From Ectobacillus ponti (GTDB lineage: Bacteria; Bacillota; Bacilli; Bacillales; Bacillaceae_G), in the NCBI RefSeq assembly GCF_024294785.1, contig NZ_JANCLT010000003.1:1-64000 (forward strand): a DNA stretch of 64,000 bases. Direction: 5' to 3'. This document shows, piece by piece, positions 1 to 8,039 of the stretch (its first letter is position 1; each line of letters begins with the position of its first letter). The notes beneath the pieces were generated by a model, which ran no database searches, was not told where the DNA came from, and saw only the letters and a program-made list of their open reading frames with translations. The position numbers were made by a program, and so were the translations under genes.

Positions 1-76
<76 letters not shown>

Positions 77-102
77 TCTTGCAAAAAAGTATACATCACC
101 GT

Positions 103-177
103 TCCGCAATAGCTCAGCGGTAGAGCAATCGGCTGTTAACCGATAGGTCGTAGGTTCGAATCCTACTTGCGGAGCCA
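103..177 (+). tRNA. tRNA-Asn (anticodon GTT)
   Basis: Acceptor strands TCCGCAA and TTGCGGA pair fully. The anticodon loop reads CTGTTAA, giving GTT. The T loop TTCGAAT is standard and CCA is encoded. Confidence 0.95.
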
Positions 178-182
178 CATAT

Positions 183-254
183 GGCCCGTTGGTCAAGCGG
201 TTAAGACACCGCCCTTTCACGGCGGTAACACGGGTTCGAATCCCGTACGGGTCA
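183..254 (+). tRNA. tRNA-Glu (anticodon TTC)
   Basis: Acceptor strands GGCCCGT and ACGGGTC pair with one G-T wobble. The anticodon loop CTTTCAC gives TTC. CCA is not encoded, unlike the two preceding tRNAs. It is the last tRNA of the cluster and a terminator follows about 10 bases later. Confidence 0.95.
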
Positions 255-263
255 TTCTGATCA

Positions 264-307
264 GGACAGGCAATGAGAAGCATTTTCTCATTGCCTGTCC
301 TTTTTTG
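264..307 (+). terminator. Intrinsic terminator of the tRNA cluster
   Basis: Inverted repeat GGACAGGCAATGAGA / TCTCATTGCCTGTCC with a short loop and a run of six T. Confidence 0.9.
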
Positions 308-371
308 TTTTTCAAAAAGGGAATGAGCCGACCAAATGAGAATATGAGTGATACAGAAGGAGGGAAGAGCA

Positions 372-1343
372 ATGGAACAGCAGGTAGAGCAAGTATTTGC
401 ACCAGAGCTTTTGCAGGAGGCGGCAAGGCATTTTGGTGTTGAAGTGGAGGAGGAGTCTTTAAAGGCATTTGAGAGCTATATCTTTCGGGCTCACATACAT
501 ACGGGGGAAGCGCGTATTCTTCGTATTACCCATTCCTCCCACCGCAGTCAGCCGCAAGTGGAAGCAGAGCTATCCTTTTTGGCTTATGCAGCGGAGCAAG
601 GGGTATCGGTTGCCAAGCCATATCGCTCAAAGCATGGAAGACTTGTGGAGCGGCTGGAGGCTGTGGATGGGACGTATTTTCTTGCTTCTCTCTTTGCGTT
701 TGCCCCGGGCAGGCATGTCGGTGAGTCGGATGACATCTGGGATGAACAGCTGTTTGAAATTTGGGGCAAAACTGCAGGTGCGCTGCATCGGGCAACAAAA
801 GGGTTTCCGTATACACCGCACCGTCCACAATGGCAGCAGGAGAAGTACCTTTCTCTGGCGCTTGGGCATCCGGACAAGGAACTGCGGGCTGCTGCAGGGG
901 AGCTTGTGGCATTCATCAGCAAGCTGCCCCGGGAGGAAGATGCTTTTGGTCTCATTCACAGCGACCTTCACCATGGCAACTTCTTCTACAGTGAGGGCGC
1001 ACTTGTTGTGTTTGACTTTGATGATCTTATGTATCAGTATTTCATTCATGACCTGGCCATTATATTGTACTATTCTGTGCTGCGGAGAGAGGGTACACAG
1101 GAGGAAAAGGATGCCTTTGCCAAGCAGCAGCTGTTTGCTCTGCGCAAGGGCTATGAGACAGAGCATATGCTTTCCGACACATGGTATGCGCAAATTCCGC
1201 TGTTCCTGCGGCTGCGGGATATCGTGCTCTATGTTGTGATATCACAGAAATTTGAAGGACAAGAAATGCCGGCAAGCCTGCAAGCAACATTGCGGCAGAT
1301 ACGGGAGCGAATTCGGAACAAACAGCCAATTGTGAATCTGTAG
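372..1343 (+). CDS. Aminoglycoside phosphotransferase (APH)/CotS-type kinase family protein
   Basis: Predicted 323-residue cytosolic protein of the APH/choline-kinase fold. The catalytic loop reads HSDLHHGNFF with the Brenner-type Asp near residue 198. The metal-binding loop reads VFDFDD with Asp near 215. An N-terminal lobe and hinge precede it. The start at 372 is chosen because AGAAGGAGGGA lies 8-10 bases upstream; an ATG at 348 has no ribosome-binding site. The substrate is unknown: family members phosphorylate small alcohols, amino sugars or homoserine. The acylase gene starts 14 bases after the stop, so the two may be co-transcribed. An antibiotic-resistance role is not implied by the sequence. 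Confidence 0.8.
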   Translation: MEQQVEQVFAPELLQEAARHFGVEVEEESLKAFESYIFRAHIHTGEARILRITHSSHRSQPQVEAELSFLAYAAEQGVSVAKPYRSKHGRLVERLEAVDGTYFLASLFAFAPGRHVGESDDIWDEQLFEIWGKTAGALHRATKGFPYTPHRPQWQQEKYLSLALGHPDKELRAAAGELVAFISKLPREEDAFGLIHSDLHHGNFFYSEGALVVFDFDDLMYQYFIHDLAIILYYSVLRREGTQEEKDAFAKQQLFALRKGYETEHMLSDTWYAQIPLFLRLRDIVLYVVISQKFEGQEMPASLQATLRQIRERIRNKQPIVNL

Positions 1344-1356
1344 GAGGGATGAGAGG

Positions 1357-3744
1357 ATGGAAGGGGAGGTAATTGTCCGGGAAAGGCCAAGGAAAAGACG
1401 GCTGCTTCGTTTTTTGAGCATAACAGCTGCCTGTATCGTCTTATTGCTCGGCTCCGCGTATGCGGGAGGGCGGGCTTATCTGAAGCGCAGTTTGCCGGAT
1501 ATAAGCGGTGAGACGCACGTCATGGGCCTGCAGGGAGCTGTAACGGTTACCAGAGACGGGCGGGGAGTGCCGCATATTGAGGCTCAGAGCGAGCAGGATT
1601 TGTATATGGCACAGGGGTATGTGACGGCGCAGGACCGTCTATTCCAGATGGACTTAAGCCGGCGCCAGGCTTCGGGAAGACTGAGTGAGGTTGTCGGGAA
1701 GAAGGCCATTGAGCGGGATAAATTTTTCCGCGCATTTGGGCTCCGCCGGGCGGCTGAAGCCTCTTACGGGATATACTCTGAGCAGGCAAAGAAGGTTTTG
1801 CAATGGTATGCAGATGGTGTAAACCGCTATATAGAAGAAGCGCGCACCGGCAACCGGCTGCCGTTTGAGTTTACGCTCCTAGGCTACGAACCGGAAGCAT
1901 GGACACCGATTGATTCACTGACAATCGGCAAGTATATGGCTTATGATTTGGGCGGGCATTGGCAGGGGCAAGCATTCCGCTATCAGCTGCTGCAGACCGT
2001 ACCGCAGGAAAAAGCGGCAGATTTGTTTCCTTCTTATCCAAAGGATGGGGCTGTTATTATGGCGGCTCTGGGGAATACAAACCTGAATGTGAAGTCGTTG
2101 GCAGCAGCACCGATTCCCAATGAGTTTAACGGCAGCAACAACTGGGTGGTCAGCGGCGAAAAGACGAAATCCGGCAAGCCGCTGCTTGCGGATGATCCGC
2201 ACCTGTCGCTTGCAACACCGTCCATATGGTATCAATCGCATTTGCAGGCGCCCGGGATAAATGTAAGCGGTGTTATTTTTGCGGGCATTCCCGGCATTAT
2301 TTTGGGACATAACGAGAATATTGCCTGGGGTGTGACAAATGTCGGCCCGGATGTGCAGGATTTGTACATTGAAAAACGCAACCCGGAGAACGCCAGACAA
2401 TTTCTGTATCAGAACCAGTGGGAGCAGGCTCAGGTGATAGCTGAACGAATCCGCGTAAAGGACCAGGACCCGGTTGATTATGAGGTTGTCATCACCCGGC
2501 ACGGTCCCATTATTTCGGAGTTTGCCAAGGATAAGAGTGCAGACACAGCTTTAGCTTTAAAATGGACGGCAGCCGAAGCATCAACAGAGCTGGAAGCAGT
2601 GCTGCTGATGAATAAAGCGAAGGATTGGGACAGCTTTAAGCAAGCGTTGACCTACTTCCACACGCCGGCGCAAAACTTCGTGTTTGCTTCTAAAGATGGA
2701 ACAATTGCTTACCGGGCGAATGGGAAAATTCCCATCCGCAGCAAAGGGGACAGTCTGCTGCCGGTACCGGGCTGGACGGGTGAATACGAGTGGAGCGGCT
2801 ATATCCCGTGGGAGGAGCTGCCGACACTGGTGAACCCGAAGGAAGGCTTTATCTCCACAGCGAACAATAAAGTCATTGCAGAGTATCCGTATCACATTAC
2901 GCATACTTGGGCACAGCCATATCGGGCAGCCCGGATTCAGGAGGTGCTGCGGGATAAGAGCGCTCTCACTGTGAAAGACATGCAGCAGCTGCAGATGGAT
3001 CAGAAGAATCTGCAGGCGAAGGAATTTGTGCCGATTTTCCTGCAGCATGTGCAGAAGGAAAAGCTGACCGCCATTGAAAAAGAAGCACTGGCAAGGCTTG
3101 AAAAATGGGACTTTGTGGATGGCCGAAATGAAGGAGCGCCGCTCGTGTTTCACATGTGGATGAATGAGATCAGCAATGTATTGTTTGCGAAAGAACTGTC
3201 AGCGGACATGCTGAAGCTATTTGAAGGAAAAGGGCAAGTCGTGGATGAACTCATCCGCAAGGCGCACAGCGGCAATCCCGGACCATGGATGAAGGACAGC
3301 GGCGGATTGGATGCTGTTGTAACGAAGGGGCTGCAGCAAGCCGTTGGCGGCATTGTGAAGCAGCAGGGTGAAAAAGTGGCAGATTGGAAATGGGGCACCT
3401 TCCATCGGCTGTCCTTTGTTCATCCATTATCAGCTGTCGGACCGCTCTCGTACTTGTTTAATCCGGAAACTCCCATTCCGGCAGGCGGCAGCCGTGTTAC
3501 TGTACAGGCGGCCGGCTATGGAGAGGATGGCATCGTTAATCATGGCGCTTCCTGGCGTTTTGTAATTGACATGAGCGACACGACAACCGGCTATCATGTG
3601 GTGGGTCCAGGGCAGTCGGGCCATGTGGAGAGTGCCTGGTATCATGATCAAATGAAGGAATGGGTGAACGGGACATACCATGAAACAAAACTGACAAAGC
3701 CATCAGGCAAGGTATTGAAGCTGATCCCTGCGGCCGGCAAATGA
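1357..3744 (+). CDS. Penicillin acylase family (Ntn-hydrolase) protein, membrane-anchored or secreted
   Basis: 795 residues, the size of full-length penicillin/acyl-homoserine-lactone acylase precursors. A basic stretch (RERPRKRRLLR) precedes one hydrophobic segment near residues 18-36, so export or membrane anchoring is likely. The motif GSNNWVVSG places the expected autocatalytic N-terminal nucleophile Ser near residue 260, which would yield an alpha chain and a beta chain of about 535 residues. A beta-chain segment HTPAQNFVFA is also typical of the family. Family members cleave amide-linked acyl groups from beta-lactams or N-acyl homoserine lactones; the natural substrate cannot be read from sequence. 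The Shine-Dalgarno is weak (GAGAGG). Confidence 0.88.
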   Translation: MEGEVIVRERPRKRRLLRFLSITAACIVLLLGSAYAGGRAYLKRSLPDISGETHVMGLQGAVTVTRDGRGVPHIEAQSEQDLYMAQGYVTAQDRLFQMDLSRRQASGRLSEVVGKKAIERDKFFRAFGLRRAAEASYGIYSEQAKKVLQWYADGVNRYIEEARTGNRLPFEFTLLGYEPEAWTPIDSLTIGKYMAYDLGGHWQGQAFRYQLLQTVPQEKAADLFPSYPKDGAVIMAALGNTNLNVKSLAAAPIPNEFNGSNNWVVSGEKTKSGKPLLADDPHLSLATPSIWYQSHLQAPGINVSGVIFAGIPGIILGHNENIAWGVTNVGPDVQDLYIEKRNPENARQFLYQNQWEQAQVIAERIRVKDQDPVDYEVVITRHGPIISEFAKDKSADTALALKWTAAEASTELEAVLLMNKAKDWDSFKQALTYFHTPAQNFVFASKDGTIAYRANGKIPIRSKGDSLLPVPGWTGEYEWSGYIPWEELPTLVNPKEGFISTANNKVIAEYPYHITHTWAQPYRAARIQEVLRDKSALTVKDMQQLQMDQKNLQAKEFVPIFLQHVQKEKLTAIEKEALARLEKWDFVDGRNEGAPLVFHMWMNEISNVLFAKELSADMLKLFEGKGQVVDELIRKAHSGNPGPWMKDSGGLDAVVTKGLQQAVGGIVKQQGEKVADWKWGTFHRLSFVHPLSAVGPLSYLFNPETPIPAGGSRVTVQAAGYGEDGIVNHGASWRFVIDMSDTTTGYHVVGPGQSGHVESAWYHDQMKEWVNGTYHETKLTKPSGKVLKLIPAAGK

Positions 3745-3790
3745 AAGCACAGCATTTGGATACACTAACAAGTGCAAGGAGGGATGAGAC

Positions 3791-4207
3791 ATGACAAAAG
3801 TCAGAGAAGTCATGAGTACAGACATTTCCTGCTGTACAACACTTGATAATGTGTATGAGGCTGCTTTACGGATGAAGCAGGAGGATGTAGGCATCATTCC
3901 TGTCGTCGAAAATGACAGGCTGGTGGGAGTCGTCACAGATCGTGATTTGGTGGTGCGCGGCATTGCTGAAAAGCATCCGGGCTCCAATAAGATTACAAAT
4001 GTAATGAGCACGGATATCATTTGTGTCAGTCCGGAGGATACAACTGAACGTGCAACAGAGCTTATGGCACAGCATCAGGTCCGCCGTCTTCCTGTTGTGG
4101 AGAACGGTAATGTGATTGGAATGCTGTCGTTGGGCGACCTGGCAGTGGAAAACCAGACTGATGACCAGGCAGGCTACGCCTTGAGCGAAATTTCAGAGCA
4201 GGATTGA
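3791..4207 (+). CDS. CBS-domain-pair protein (YhcV-like)
   Basis: 138 residues made almost entirely of two CBS repeats, each with the VVENxxxVGVVTDRDL or VVENGNVIGMLSLGDL signature. Stand-alone CBS pairs bind adenosine nucleotides or NAD and act as energy sensors. No catalytic domain is fused. The ribosome-binding site AAGGAGGGATG lies just upstream of the ATG. A strong terminator follows, so this gene ends its transcription unit. Confidence 0.88.
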   Translation: MTKVREVMSTDISCCTTLDNVYEAALRMKQEDVGIIPVVENDRLVGVVTDRDLVVRGIAEKHPGSNKITNVMSTDIICVSPEDTTERATELMAQHQVRRLPVVENGNVIGMLSLGDLAVENQTDDQAGYALSEISEQD

Positions 4208-4212
4208 ACAGA

Positions 4213-4264
4213 AGAGAGGTGCTTTCCAAGGTGAGAAACTTTGGAATGGCACTTCTCTTTTTTT
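4213..4264 (+). terminator. Intrinsic terminator after the CBS gene
   Basis: Long imperfect stem (GAGAGGTGCTTTCCAA against TTGGAATGGCACTTCTC) followed by seven T. Confidence 0.85.
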
Positions 4265-4331
4265 CTGTTTCATTTTATGATATATGGTAAGAAAATCATA
4301 TATAGAAATATAGTTTTCAGGGGGTGGGAGA

Positions 4332-5480
4332 ATGTTATCTGTGCATAAGGAGCCCAATTGGAGCCTTGTAACAAAGCAATTTCAAGAGCCGGAAACATTT
4401 ACGGATTTACTGGCACTGCTGATTCCGGAACAGCCATATGGAAGCGGCGCAGAACGGGCCATCCTGGAGTGGCGGGAAACGCAATTTTACAAGCTGGAGA
4501 ATCTGCAGCATTTCCTGTACTATGCCATGCATACAATTCGGGTGCTGCCGCGGTTTCATCGTGATGAGATGGCTGCAATTATGCGGATGATCCGATTGTG
4601 CCAGGAGGCAGGCTGGTATGAGCAGGCATATACTCTTTTGGAGCAGGAAGGCTTCAGCCTGTTTGTGCGGACAGCCCTTTCCGTGGAAGAGTGGGATGTG
4701 TGGAAGGAAATTGCCGCCTGGAATTATTTGATTGTGAGATGGAAAACAGGGAGATTGACAGAGGAGGATCACGCTGTTTGGGAGAGGGTTAAGTTTTGCG
4801 AAAGCTGGGCACTGAAGCATGCTGAGCTTGTTTCTCAGCGTGAGATGCTGGCGTTCACACTCTTTTATATGTGTGATCATATAAAAAGAATGCCGCGCCA
4901 AGAGGCGGAACGGGACATGATGCGGCTGGCCGAATTTTGTAATACATATATTGCTGAGATATACACATACGGCTTTTTCGTGGATTATGAAGCATTTGTA
5001 AAATATGCAGCGCACTATCAAATTCATGAGGCTGTTTTGGCGTCACAGCGGGCCGTTCTGGCGCAGGTTTGTGACCTGTTTGGCTATGATGCAGGACACA
5101 GCTATGATTTTATCAGTGAAATGGGCGATGTGATGACAGCTGCTGATTTTCACTTTTTACAGCAGCACAGAGAGTTTGTCGGCAAACTGCTTTCTTACAT
5201 TATGTTTCTTGAAGCAGTACGGGTGCCCTCCCATGTTCTTTGCTTTGAGTCCCTTTTGGCAGGCTGCAAGGGATTGCGCTTCAAAGAGGAGCTGCTGCGG
5301 CAGTATGTATTTCCCTACCTGCATGAGAGTTTTATTTCCTTCTGCAGATATTTCCTGCGGAGCAAGCGCTATGAGAGCATTCATCATATTCTCTTCTACT
5401 GGTGCACAGATGAGCAGAGGCTGCGGCTTGAGGGGATGTATAATTTGAGTGCAGTCTATGAGAAATATGTCTGCGGCTGA
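4332..5480 (+). CDS. Hypothetical protein, helical, no recognised family
   Basis: 382 residues, predicted soluble, with no signal peptide and no clear membrane segment. It is rich in Trp, Tyr, Phe and His within amphipathic helices, and its repeated pattern of paired helices (for example EAGWYEQAYTLLEQEG) could suggest a TPR-like solenoid, but no motif is decisive. The ribosome-binding site GGGGGTGGGAG precedes the ATG. It is a single-gene unit between two terminators. I do not recognise it and assign no function. Confidence 0.75.
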   Translation: MLSVHKEPNWSLVTKQFQEPETFTDLLALLIPEQPYGSGAERAILEWRETQFYKLENLQHFLYYAMHTIRVLPRFHRDEMAAIMRMIRLCQEAGWYEQAYTLLEQEGFSLFVRTALSVEEWDVWKEIAAWNYLIVRWKTGRLTEEDHAVWERVKFCESWALKHAELVSQREMLAFTLFYMCDHIKRMPRQEAERDMMRLAEFCNTYIAEIYTYGFFVDYEAFVKYAAHYQIHEAVLASQRAVLAQVCDLFGYDAGHSYDFISEMGDVMTAADFHFLQQHREFVGKLLSYIMFLEAVRVPSHVLCFESLLAGCKGLRFKEELLRQYVFPYLHESFISFCRYFLRSKRYESIHHILFYWCTDEQRLRLEGMYNLSAVYEKYVCG

Positions 5481-5488
5481 TAGAAGAA

Positions 5489-5526
5489 AAGGAAGGGCTG
5501 CTCATTTGAACAGCCCTTCCTTTTTT
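5489..5526. terminator. Bidirectional terminator between convergent genes
   Basis: Stem AAGGAAGGGCTG / CAGCCCTTCCTT with T tracts on both strands. It serves the upstream + strand gene and the minus-strand peptidase/small-peptide unit. Confidence 0.88.
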
Positions 5527-5659
5527 AGTAGTACAAACAAAGAGAAATGAGGGCCAGCAGAGTCACTCCGTAAAGAAGAGCCTGACTGGACGGAGATTGC
5601 TCAATACCAAGAAATTGGTTGACCTGCTGGTACCTGCGCATCACTTCTTGCTGCAGCAT
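5525..5659 (-). CDS. Small single-pass membrane peptide, 44 residues
   Basis: Short reading frame starting 10 bases after the stop of the M23 peptidase on the same strand. The start ATG is preceded by GGTGA. The N-terminal half is polar (MLQQEVMRRYQQ...) and the C-terminal half is one hydrophobic segment (GVTLLALISLCLYY). The stop codon overlaps the flank of the terminator, so the frame fills the whole space between peptidase and terminator. No family is recognised. Coupling to the peptidase suggests a membrane partner, but that is inference. Confidence 0.55.
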   Translation of the reverse strand: MLQQEVMRRYQQVNQFLGIEQSPSSQALLYGVTLLALISLCLYY

Positions 5660-5669
5660 AATGTTCACC

Positions 5670-6794
5670 TTACTTTGGCAAATATAAAAGAGGATTTAGT
5701 GCGTTTGTTTTGCCGGAAGTCCATTCGCCTTTATGTAATTCAAAGTGAAGGTGCTGTCCAGTGGCATCTCCTGTATTCCCCATGTAGCCAAGCAATTGTC
5801 CTTGCTGGACCTGCTGCCCCACATTAACCGAACGGCTCTTCAGATGGGCGTACACGGTGGTATAGAGTGTTCCGTTTAACCGATGGGCAACAAATACAAC
5901 ATTCCCATAGCTGTTGGAATAATAGGACTTGCAAACTGTACCCGCTGCGGCTGCCTTCACCTCTACAGTCCCGGCTTTTGCAATATCAATGCCATAATGC
6001 ATGGAACCCCATCTTATTCCAAATTCCGATGTGATGGAGCCTTCCGCAGGCATGGCCAACAGTGCGGTTGTCTGGACGGGAGCCGAACTCGCGGTCACCG
6101 GCTTGACGTATTGCAGCGCTACAAAGGCGCGTTTTCCGTTATGTACAATTTCATACCAGCTTCCTGTTTTCCCTGTAACGGTAACCTGTGATCCCTGTTG
6201 AAGCAGCCCGATACTATCGTAGCCCGTCCCGGGGCCGCTGCGGACACGCAATGCCGTGCAATTCACGTAATGAGAGGAAGAGGAAAGCGCTTGTACGGCA
6301 ATATCGTTGCTTCGATTTGTTACAAATTCCTTCTTTACATATCCAATGGCTCCGTTTTGAAATACACGGTACCATCCATCGGTTTCCCCTTGTACGGAGA
6401 TGTGTGTGCCATTGGAAAGGACATGCAGAACCGGATATGAGGAGCCTGGTCCAGACCTTACATTCAGGGCATCCGCTGTAACCGTATATGGCGCTGTCGT
6501 AGCCGGAGAGTCCGAAACATAAGCAGCCTTCACGTAGGCCGGCTCATTGTTGTAGCTGATTTTGTACCAATCGCCAGTCCGCTCTTGGATGGTTACCATG
6601 GTGCTTTGCGCCAGAGTGGTCAAAACAGGGGATTGCAGGCTGGGACCGCTGCGCACGTTCAAAGCAGAGACCGTCACGTATCCCGAAGTGGAGGCGGCAT
6701 CTGCCTGCTGAGGCGTGGAATTAGAGTCTGCATATACGCTTGCAGATACTGCCGCTGCCCCCAAAGATACGGCGGCAAGTAGGATCGGCTTCAT
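5670..6794 (-). CDS. Secreted peptidoglycan endopeptidase: three SH3b domains plus M23 (LytM) domain
   Basis: 374 residues. A signal peptide covers about residues 1-22 (ends SASVYA). Three bacterial SH3 repeats follow at roughly 38-98, 104-162 and 176-233, each with a LNVRSGPS or LRVRSGPG signature. The C-terminal M23 domain has MHYGIDIA (zinc His and Asp) and GQHLHFELH (HxH). Family members cut peptide cross-bridges of the cell wall; the SH3b repeats bind wall peptides. The ribosome-binding site AAGGAGGAAG sits before the ATG. A 44-residue membrane peptide follows in the same direction. Confidence 0.9.
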   Translation of the reverse strand: MKPILLAAVSLGAAAVSASVYADSNSTPQQADAASTSGYVTVSALNVRSGPSLQSPVLTTLAQSTMVTIQERTGDWYKISYNNEPAYVKAAYVSDSPATTAPYTVTADALNVRSGPGSSYPVLHVLSNGTHISVQGETDGWYRVFQNGAIGYVKKEFVTNRSNDIAVQALSSSSHYVNCTALRVRSGPGTGYDSIGLLQQGSQVTVTGKTGSWYEIVHNGKRAFVALQYVKPVTASSAPVQTTALLAMPAEGSITSEFGIRWGSMHYGIDIAKAGTVEVKAAAAGTVCKSYYSNSYGNVVFVAHRLNGTLYTTVYAHLKSRSVNVGQQVQQGQLLGYMGNTGDATGQHLHFELHKGEWTSGKTNALNPLLYLPK

Positions 6795-6975
6795 GATAAC
6801 TTCCTCCTTTCAATTAAATCTGTATATTTTTACTATTAGTTTATTGAATCTATTAATATATTATAAGAATGTACCAACATTTTCAAGCGAATTTCCCCAA
6901 TAGATGGAATGGTTTTGTCAGATTGTCGATCTGGCTTATGAAGAATCGGTGAAATTCACATGAATAGTCTGAAGG

Positions 6976-7004
6976 TTGCAGCATCTATAAGATGGTGCTA
7001 TACT
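6976..7004 (+). promoter_or_regulatory. SigA-type promoter of the thiamine operon
   Basis: -35 TTGCAG (6976-6981), 17-base spacer, -10 TATACT (6999-7004). It lies about 20 bases upstream of the first TPP aptamer. Confidence 0.75.
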
Positions 7005-7022
7005 GAGTATAATTTAAATTGA

Positions 7023-7116
7023 ATGTGCTGGGGGAGCCGGTTAATCGGCTGAGAGTGAGGCTGTGAGCCTCTGACCCTTATAACCTGATCCAGTTCATGC
7101 TGGCGGAGGGAAGCGG
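7023..7116 (+). ncRNA. TPP (THI-box) riboswitch, first of two in tandem
   Basis: Conserved TPP-aptamer elements are present: GGGGGAGCC at the 5' side, CTGAGAGTGAGG, TGACCCTTATAACCTGATC, the GTTCATGCTGGCG helix, and the 3' GAGGGAAGCGG. Its 3' GGAAGC can pair with GCTTCC in the following terminator arm, consistent with transcription control. Confidence 0.93.
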
Positions 7117-7135
7117 ACCTAAGCGTATACATACG

Positions 7136-7167
7136 CCCGGCTTCCCTGCTTGGAAGTCGGGCTTTTT
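7136..7167 (+). terminator. Intrinsic terminator of the first TPP riboswitch
   Basis: Stem CCCGGCTTCC / GGAAGTCGGGC followed by five T. Its 5' arm is complementary to the 3' end of the aptamer just upstream. Confidence 0.85.
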
Positions 7168-7183
7168 GCATATTTCAAACAGA

Positions 7184-7268
7184 CCACTAGGGGTGCTGGA
7201 AAGCTGAGAGGGGCGGATGCCCTGACCCTTATTCACCTGATCTAGGTAATGCTAGCGAAGGGAAGTGG
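7184..7268 (+). ncRNA. TPP (THI-box) riboswitch, second of two in tandem
   Basis: A second complete aptamer: P1 CCACT/AGTGG, GGGGTGC, AGCTGAGAGGGGC, CCCTGACCCTTATTCACCTGATC, AGGTAATGCTAGCG, AAGGGAAGTGG. It differs from the first in its variable helix and so is not a recent duplicate. Confidence 0.93.
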
Positions 7269-7292
7269 CATACATACAGCATTGTATGTACA

Positions 7293-7326
7293 GCCGCTTT
7301 CCTCCAAGGGAAGCGGCTTTTTATTT
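7293..7326 (+). terminator. Intrinsic terminator of the second TPP riboswitch
   Basis: Stem GCCGCTTTCC / GGGAAGCGGC followed by five T, 20 bases before tenA. The aptamer's 3' GGGAAGTGGC can pair with the 5' arm as an anti-terminator. Confidence 0.85.
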
Positions 7327-7346
7327 TACATAAGGGGGATGGGAGT

Positions 7347-8039
7347 ATGAAATTTTCGGAGCAGTTGTTTCAAAAGGTACAGCCGATTTGGGAGCAAAGC
7401 CATCAGCATCCGTTTGTCACGGGAATTGGGGACGGGACACTGCCGCTGGACCGGTTTCAGTTTTATATAGTGCAAGATTACTTGTATTTATTGGATTATG
7501 CGAAGGTATACGCGCTTGGCGTGGTCAAAGCGACGGACCTGCAGGTCATGGCCCGCTTTGCCAAGCAGATTGACGGCATTCTGAATGGGGAGATGAGCAT
7601 TCACCGGCACTATGCCGCCCGCCTTGGCATCACGGAGGAAGAGATTGAAGGGGCCAAGCCGGCAGCGATGAATCTGGCCTATACAAACTATATGCTGTCA
7701 GTGGCGCAGAACGGCACGTTGGCTGAGCTGGTCGCTTCCCTGCTGCCTTGCATGTGGAGCTATTGGGAAATCGGCAAACGGCTGAATGACCTCCAGGGAG
7801 CGGCGAAGCATCCCTTCTACGGGGAATGGATCCGCGGCTACAGCTCTGAGGAATATGCAGATTTGTGCCGTTGGGTCATTGAACTGTTTGATGATCTGAC
7901 GGAGGGGAAAAGCAGCCGCGAGCTGAATCGTCTGGAAGAGATTTTCTTAAACACAAGCCGGTTCGAGTATTTATTCTGGGACATGGCCTATCGCAAGGAG
8001 ATGTGGGGATTTCATGAACAGGCAACTGAGCTTTTCTAA
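7347..8039 (+). CDS. tenA: Aminopyrimidine aminohydrolase / thiaminase II (TenA)
   Basis: 230 residues, the normal TenA length. TenA hydrolyses formylaminopyrimidine or aminopyrimidine products of thiamine breakdown to hydroxymethylpyrimidine (HMP) for salvage. Visible active-site residues: Asp44 (IVQDYLYL), nucleophile Cys135 (LLPCMWSYW) and Glu207 (SRFEYLFWDMAY). These correspond to Asp44, Cys135 and Glu205 in the B. subtilis enzyme. It is the first gene after the tandem TPP riboswitches. The ribosome-binding site AAGGGGGATGGG precedes the ATG. Its 3' end overlaps the next gene by 26 bases. Confidence 0.95.
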   Translation: MKFSEQLFQKVQPIWEQSHQHPFVTGIGDGTLPLDRFQFYIVQDYLYLLDYAKVYALGVVKATDLQVMARFAKQIDGILNGEMSIHRHYAARLGITEEEIEGAKPAAMNLAYTNYMLSVAQNGTLAELVASLLPCMWSYWEIGKRLNDLQGAAKHPFYGEWIRGYSSEEYADLCRWVIELFDDLTEGKSSRELNRLEEIFLNTSRFEYLFWDMAYRKEMWGFHEQATELF

